Assembly (NCBI GenBank): GCA_964540095.1 | Contig: CAZILH010000032.1 | Location: 1-6,756, forward strand | Length of the DNA: 6,756 bases | From: CALMZN01 sp964540095 | GTDB taxonomy: Bacteria > Patescibacteriota > Patescibacteriia > UBA1558 > GWA2-36-10 | Direction: 5' to 3' | Shown: piece by piece, positions 4,774 to 6,756 of the stretch | Layout: each line of letters begins with the position of its first letter | Position numbering within the stretch: the first letter of the stretch is position 1 | Translations under genes and position numbers: made by a program | The notes under the pieces: model-generated | The model's database searches: none | Told to the model about the DNA's origin: nothing | Seen by the model: only the letters and a program-made list of their open reading frames with translations

Positions 4774-5202
4774 TTATTTAGCAGTTTTCTTTTCTCTTTT
4801 GGCGCCATAGAGTGAGCGACCCTGTTTGCGACCAGAGACACCTTGAGTATCATAAACTCCTCTGACAATGTGATAGCGGACACCAGGTAAGTCCTTGACC
4901 CTGCCACCGCGAATCATCACAATGCTGTGTTCTTGCAAATTATGACCTTCACCGGGGATGTAGGCGGTCACTTCCATGCCATTTGACAGGCGCACCCTGG
5001 CAATTTTACGCAAAGCCGAGTTTGGTTTTTTAGGAGTGGTGGTAGTCACTTTGACGCAAACACCGCGCTTAAAAGGAGAGCCCTTTGGCAAGTCCCTTTT
5101 ACTGCGACGCAAAGTATTCAAAGTCATCATCAAAGCTGGGGTTTTACTCTTGATCTTTGGTGACTTTCTTGGTTTTTTCAATAATTGGTGAATTGTAGGC
5201 AT
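4774..5202 (-). CDS. rpsL: 30S ribosomal protein S12 (uS12)
   Basis: S12 lies at the decoding centre and controls accuracy. The hallmark segments TPKKPNSALRK (56-66), GEGHNLQEHS (84-93) and GGRVKDLPGVRYH (99-111) are intact. Lysines 58 and 59 and the KDLPG loop, where streptomycin-resistance changes map in other bacteria, have the normal sensitive-type residues. Asp104 matches the aspartate methylthiolated by RimO in E. coli. The length is 142 residues against 124 in E. coli. Most of the difference is an extra block of about 16 residues (about 25-40, NTLRRSKRDLPKG) between TPAL and KRGVC. I know this block from Patescibacteria S12 proteins, so it is a lineage marker rather than a defect. First gene of the operon, start ATG at 5202, with no Shine-Dalgarno. 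Confidence 0.97.
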   Translation of the reverse strand: MPTIHQLLKKPRKSPKIKSKTPALMMTLNTLRRSKRDLPKGSPFKRGVCVKVTTTTPKKPNSALRKIARVRLSNGMEVTAYIPGEGHNLQEHSIVMIRGGRVKDLPGVRYHIVRGVYDTQGVSGRKQGRSLYGAKREKKTAK

Positions 5203-5229
5203 TTAATTAAAATTGTTTATTAAAAAATA

Positions 5230-5245
5230 TAAGCACTACTGCTTA
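5230..5245 (-). promoter_or_regulatory. Small hairpin in the rpsL leader
   Basis: TAAGCA pairs with TGCTTA over 6 bp around a 4-nt loop, followed on the minus strand by ATATTTTTTAAT. The shape is like a weak attenuator inside the roughly 50-nt leader. The stem is short and AT-rich, so the functional claim is tentative. Confidence 0.3.
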
Positions 5246-5258
5246 AAAATGCTACCAT

Positions 5259-5287
5259 AAAATAGCATAAATAAAATAAGAAGTCAA
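5259..5287 (-). promoter_or_regulatory. Promoter of the rpsL-rpsG-fusA operon
   Basis: On the minus strand TTGACT (5287-5282), a 17-bp spacer and TATTTT (5264-5259), with TGC directly before the -10. The start would be near 5252, leaving a leader of about 50 nt before rpsL. Confidence 0.7.
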
Positions 5288-5361
5288 GGAATTTGGCACT
5301 AGTTATTTCAAGCGCTTGGGCTTTTTTATTATTACGCAAAGTTTTAAGAAGCCCTATCCCG

Positions 5362-5396
5362 CCCACCGAAGTCGAGCTAAGCTCGACGAAGGAGGG
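5362..5396. repeat. Interrupted palindrome between the protease gene and the rpsL promoter
   Basis: GTCGAGC (5371-5377) pairs with GCTCGAC (5381-5387) around TAA. Outer CCC and CC pair with GG and GGG (5362-5367 with 5391-5396) across symmetrical GAA/GAA bulges. No T-run follows on either strand. It looks like a REP-type dispersed palindrome placed just after the minus-strand protease stop, where it could also limit read-through. Confidence 0.5.
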
Positions 5397-5405
5397 TCAA
5401 GGTTT

Positions 5406-6035
5406 TTATAGCAAACTTCCTATAAAATTAGCCACTACCCCAAACAAGCTAGCTAAAATATTGGTTTTACCAAAATTATCCAGAAGTATTATGGCCAGCA
5501 AAATCCAAGGACCATTGACGGCTAGTTTATGTTTCGCACCCTCCCATTTGTCTGGCAGAATAGCAAATAAGACCTTGGAGCCATCAAGTGGCGGTATAGG
5601 TATCAAATTAAAAACACCCAAAATAACATTGACCATTATCAAATAAAGCAGAAAAATATTGAGCATATTGGTCGGCTCAAAATGTGGTGATACCAGTCGG
5701 AATATAAGCACAAAAGCAATGACGCTCAAAAAATTAGAAATTGGGCCAGCCAAGGAAACCAAGGCCTCACCCCAGCGCCTATATTTTAAATTATAGGGAT
5801 TGACGGGCACGGGCTTGCCCCAGCCAAATCCAGCCACCAGTAGCATCAGGGTGCCAAAAAGCTCCATATGCACCAAAGGATTGAGCGACAAACGACCACT
5901 ATTTTTGGCTGTCTGATCGCCCATAGCCGAAGCAGCCCAAGCATGAGCATATTCATGAATAGTCAGGGCATAGACAATTGATAAAAAAATAGCCGTAAAT
6001 GTGCTAGGACTGTCTCGCAATGAATCAATAAGCAT
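5406..6035 (-). CDS. Site-2 protease family intramembrane metalloprotease (peptidase M50)
   Basis: A 209-residue polytopic membrane protein of the short, PDZ-less M50 group. The zinc-binding HEYAH motif (27-31) lies in the first transmembrane helix. GRLSLNPLVHMELFGTL (47-63) and KPVPVNPYNL (74-83) are the usual loop signatures, SLAGPISNF (94-102) is the next conserved stretch, and NLIPIPPLDGSK (143-154) supplies the third zinc ligand, Asp151. Hydrophobic helices lie around 13-35, 59-72, 92-114, 125-147 and 172-205. Active-site residues are complete, so it should cleave substrates within the membrane; the substrate is unknown. The family's common HID after NP appears here as HME, a mild deviation. 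The start ATG at 6035 fits the usual distance to HEXXH. It is transcribed from its own promoter, divergently from rpmB and upstream of the str operon. Confidence 0.93.
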   Translation of the reverse strand: MLIDSLRDSPSTFTAIFLSIVYALTIHEYAHAWAASAMGDQTAKNSGRLSLNPLVHMELFGTLMLLVAGFGWGKPVPVNPYNLKYRRWGEALVSLAGPISNFLSVIAFVLIFRLVSPHFEPTNMLNIFLLYLIMVNVILGVFNLIPIPPLDGSKVLFAILPDKWEGAKHKLAVNGPWILLAIILLDNFGKTNILASLFGVVANFIGSLL

Positions 6036-6040
6036 ATGTC

Positions 6041-6069
6041 TTTACAAATTAATAATTTCGTGCTAATAT
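6041..6069 (+). promoter_or_regulatory. Promoter of rpmB
   Basis: TTTACA (6041-6046), a 17-bp spacer and TAATAT (6064-6069) with TGC at 6061-6063 (extended -10). The start would be near 6076, giving a leader of about 45 nt. It is interleaved with the divergent protease promoter. Confidence 0.6.
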
Positions 6070-6088
6070 ATTGAAATATTATTCAGGT

Positions 6089-6116
6089 ATTATAGCTTAA
6101 TTATTAGAAAAATCAA
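6089..6116 (-). promoter_or_regulatory. Promoter of the M50 protease gene
   Basis: On the minus strand TTGATT (6116-6111), a 16-bp spacer and a consensus TATAAT (6094-6089). The start would be near 6082, about 47 nt before the ATG at 6035. Confidence 0.55.
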
Positions 6117-6121
6117 AGTAT

Positions 6122-6310
6122 ATGGCTAGAATTTGCTCAACTTGTGGACGACAAGCTATCATGGGTTATAGTGTCAGTCACTCCCACATTGCCACCAAAC
6201 GCCGCATGAATATCAATTTGCAGACCAAAAAAATTGACGGCAAAAAAACATCTATTTGCACTTCCTGCATCAAAAGCATCAATAAGAAAAAAAAGGAAGC
6301 CACTGTTTAA
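6122..6310 (+). CDS. rpmB: 50S ribosomal protein L28 (bL28), zinc-ribbon form
   Basis: bL28 is a small protein of the large ribosomal subunit, and this copy has 62 residues. The signature VSHSHIATKRRMNINLQ (18-34) matches the family's VSHAN..TKRRF.PNLQ core. Two CXXC pairs, CSTC (5-8) and CTSC (46-49), make this the zinc-binding (C+) form. The lysine-rich tail ends in KKKKEATV. The start ATG at 6122 has no Shine-Dalgarno, as for the other native genes here. It is a single-gene unit with its own promoter (6041-6069) and terminator (6324-6358). The paired cysteines mean its metal binding should be functional and not degenerate. Confidence 0.95.
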   Translation: MARICSTCGRQAIMGYSVSHSHIATKRRMNINLQTKKIDGKKTSICTSCIKSINKKKKEATV

Positions 6311-6323
6311 TTTTTTTATAACT

Positions 6324-6358
6324 CACCCAGCCCCTCGCGAGGGGCTGGGTGTTTTTTT
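6324..6358 (+). terminator. Terminator of rpmB
   Basis: A perfect palindrome from 6324 to 6351 (CACCCAGCCCC paired with GGGGCTGGGTG around TCGCGA) followed by seven T. It starts 13 nt after the rpmB stop codon. Confidence 0.93.
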
Positions 6359-6362
6359 GTCT

Positions 6363-6410
6363 AAAAACAAAAAGACGTCTTAATCGCATTTTATTGCTGA
6401 TCAGACGCCT
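6363..6410 (-). terminator. Minus-strand terminator of the candidate small RNA
   Basis: On the minus strand AGGCGTCT (6410-6403) pairs with AGACGTCT (6380-6373) over 8 bp with one wobble. Inner pairs ATC/GAT and GCA/TGC extend the stem, and TTTTTGTTTTT follows (6373-6363). It faces the rpmB terminator. Confidence 0.75.
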
Positions 6411-6604
6411 TTTCGCAAGTCATCTACCATAGTTTGCGCTTAATAATAAAGTGCCACTCCGACGACTGTGGTTGTTTGTTTTGACAATAGCTAACTCCCC
6501 GTAAAAAGTGGGTGTCCGCAAGCCAGAACCACGGTCCTAGCCGATTTGAGACCCCCAAGGAGTCAGGTTGTAGAGTTATGTATATTGTCAAATATTAACA
6601 ACCT
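6363..6604 (-). ncRNA. Candidate structured small RNA of about 240 nt, rod-shaped (6S-like appearance)
   Basis: The unit has a promoter (6611-6639), a predicted start near 6604 and a terminator at 6363-6410, with no open frame of note. Its first 134 nt fold as one long interrupted rod. GGTTGTT (6603-6597) pairs with AACAACC (6476-6470), TTGACAATA with TATTGTCAA, and TAACTC with GAGTTA. Further in are GGGTCTC with GACACCC (one mismatch) and a top hairpin GCTAGGAC with GTTCTGGC around CGTG. A single rod with internal loops is the general shape of 6S RNA, but 6S has no strict sequence signature and the roughly 60-nt single-stranded-looking tail before the terminator is unusual for it. I see no 4.5S/SRP, RNase P or tmRNA motif. 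Confidence 0.5.
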
Positions 6605-6610
6605 ATATTT

Positions 6611-6639
6611 ATAATAGCATATTCTTAAAATCGGGACAA
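6611..6639 (-). promoter_or_regulatory. Promoter of the minus-strand small RNA
   Basis: On the minus strand TTGTCC (6639-6634), a 17-bp spacer and TATTAT (6616-6611) with TGC directly before it. The predicted start near 6604 coincides with the base of the long rod structure, which supports both calls. Confidence 0.6.
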
Positions 6640-6669
6640 ATAAGCAATAAAATTAGGCAATTTTAAAGC

Positions 6670-6756
6670 CCGCCGACCCCCATACTGTCATTCCCGCGAA
6701 AGCGGGAATCTACCATTATCATACCAATGGCAAATCAATGGTAGATCCCGGATCAA
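6670..6756. repeat. Dispersed palindromic element, second copy cut by the window edge
   Basis: It aligns with 1945-2031 without gaps over 87 positions, with about five differences, all outside the first GC-rich hairpin, and in the same orientation. The right part, including the last hairpin arm, lies outside the window. It lies upstream of the minus-strand small RNA promoter, again in non-coding DNA. Confidence 0.8.

Noticed and set aside
5293..5646. 117-residue plus-strand open frame
   Set aside because: It is antisense to the end of the M50 gene and runs through the palindrome at 5362-5396; no protein features.
6420..6450. Possible tmRNA tag (minus-strand GCAAACTATGGTAGATGA)
   Set aside because: No tRNA-like acceptor end, T-arm or CCA is present, and the neighbouring rod structure does not fit tmRNA.

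Overview
The window looks like chromosomal DNA of an ultra-small bacterium of the Patescibacteria (Candidate Phyla Radiation). The clues are a ribosomal protein S12 with an extra block of about 16 residues before the conserved KRGVC segment, a 62-residue zinc-ribbon L28, AT-rich spacers, and core genes with no visible Shine-Dalgarno sequence. The lineage is an inference; no 16S rRNA gene is present. Stops are TAA, TAG and TGA, and nothing suggests UGA recoding.

Layout. Positions 1-132 hold the 5' end of a small minus-strand gene. It is transcribed divergently from a near-perfect plus-strand promoter at 207-235. From about 241 to 1210 there is no gene but very dense RNA-like secondary structure: a 133-nt hairpin domain, then three related modules bracketed by two near-identical hairpin domains. 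Directly downstream are two small genes of different base composition, each with a strong Shine-Dalgarno: a helix-turn-helix protein (1299-1484) and a single-pass, cysteine-containing membrane protein (1527-1811). A decayed remnant of the first gene follows. A strong terminator at 1888-1934 probably ends this unit. A dispersed palindromic element (1945-2059) and a bidirectional terminator separate it from the next operon.

Positions 2130-5202 are the str operon on the minus strand, rpsL-rpsG-fusA, with its own promoter and no tuf gene. Upstream is a minus-strand site-2-type M50 membrane metalloprotease (5406-6035), divergent from rpmB (L28, 6122-6310), which ends in a perfect palindromic terminator. 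Converging on it is a probable minus-strand non-coding RNA of about 240 nt (6363-6604), rod-shaped, with a clear promoter and terminator. The right edge cuts a second copy of the dispersed palindrome.

rpsL, rpsG, fusA and rpmB all serve the ribosome. The part worth attention is the 241-1934 unit: a large, repetitive, covarying structured RNA with two small accessory proteins. I cannot assign it to a named RNA family. In size and ornateness it resembles the class of large bacterial RNAs such as OLE, ROOL and GOLLD, but I see no basis for calling it any of them.
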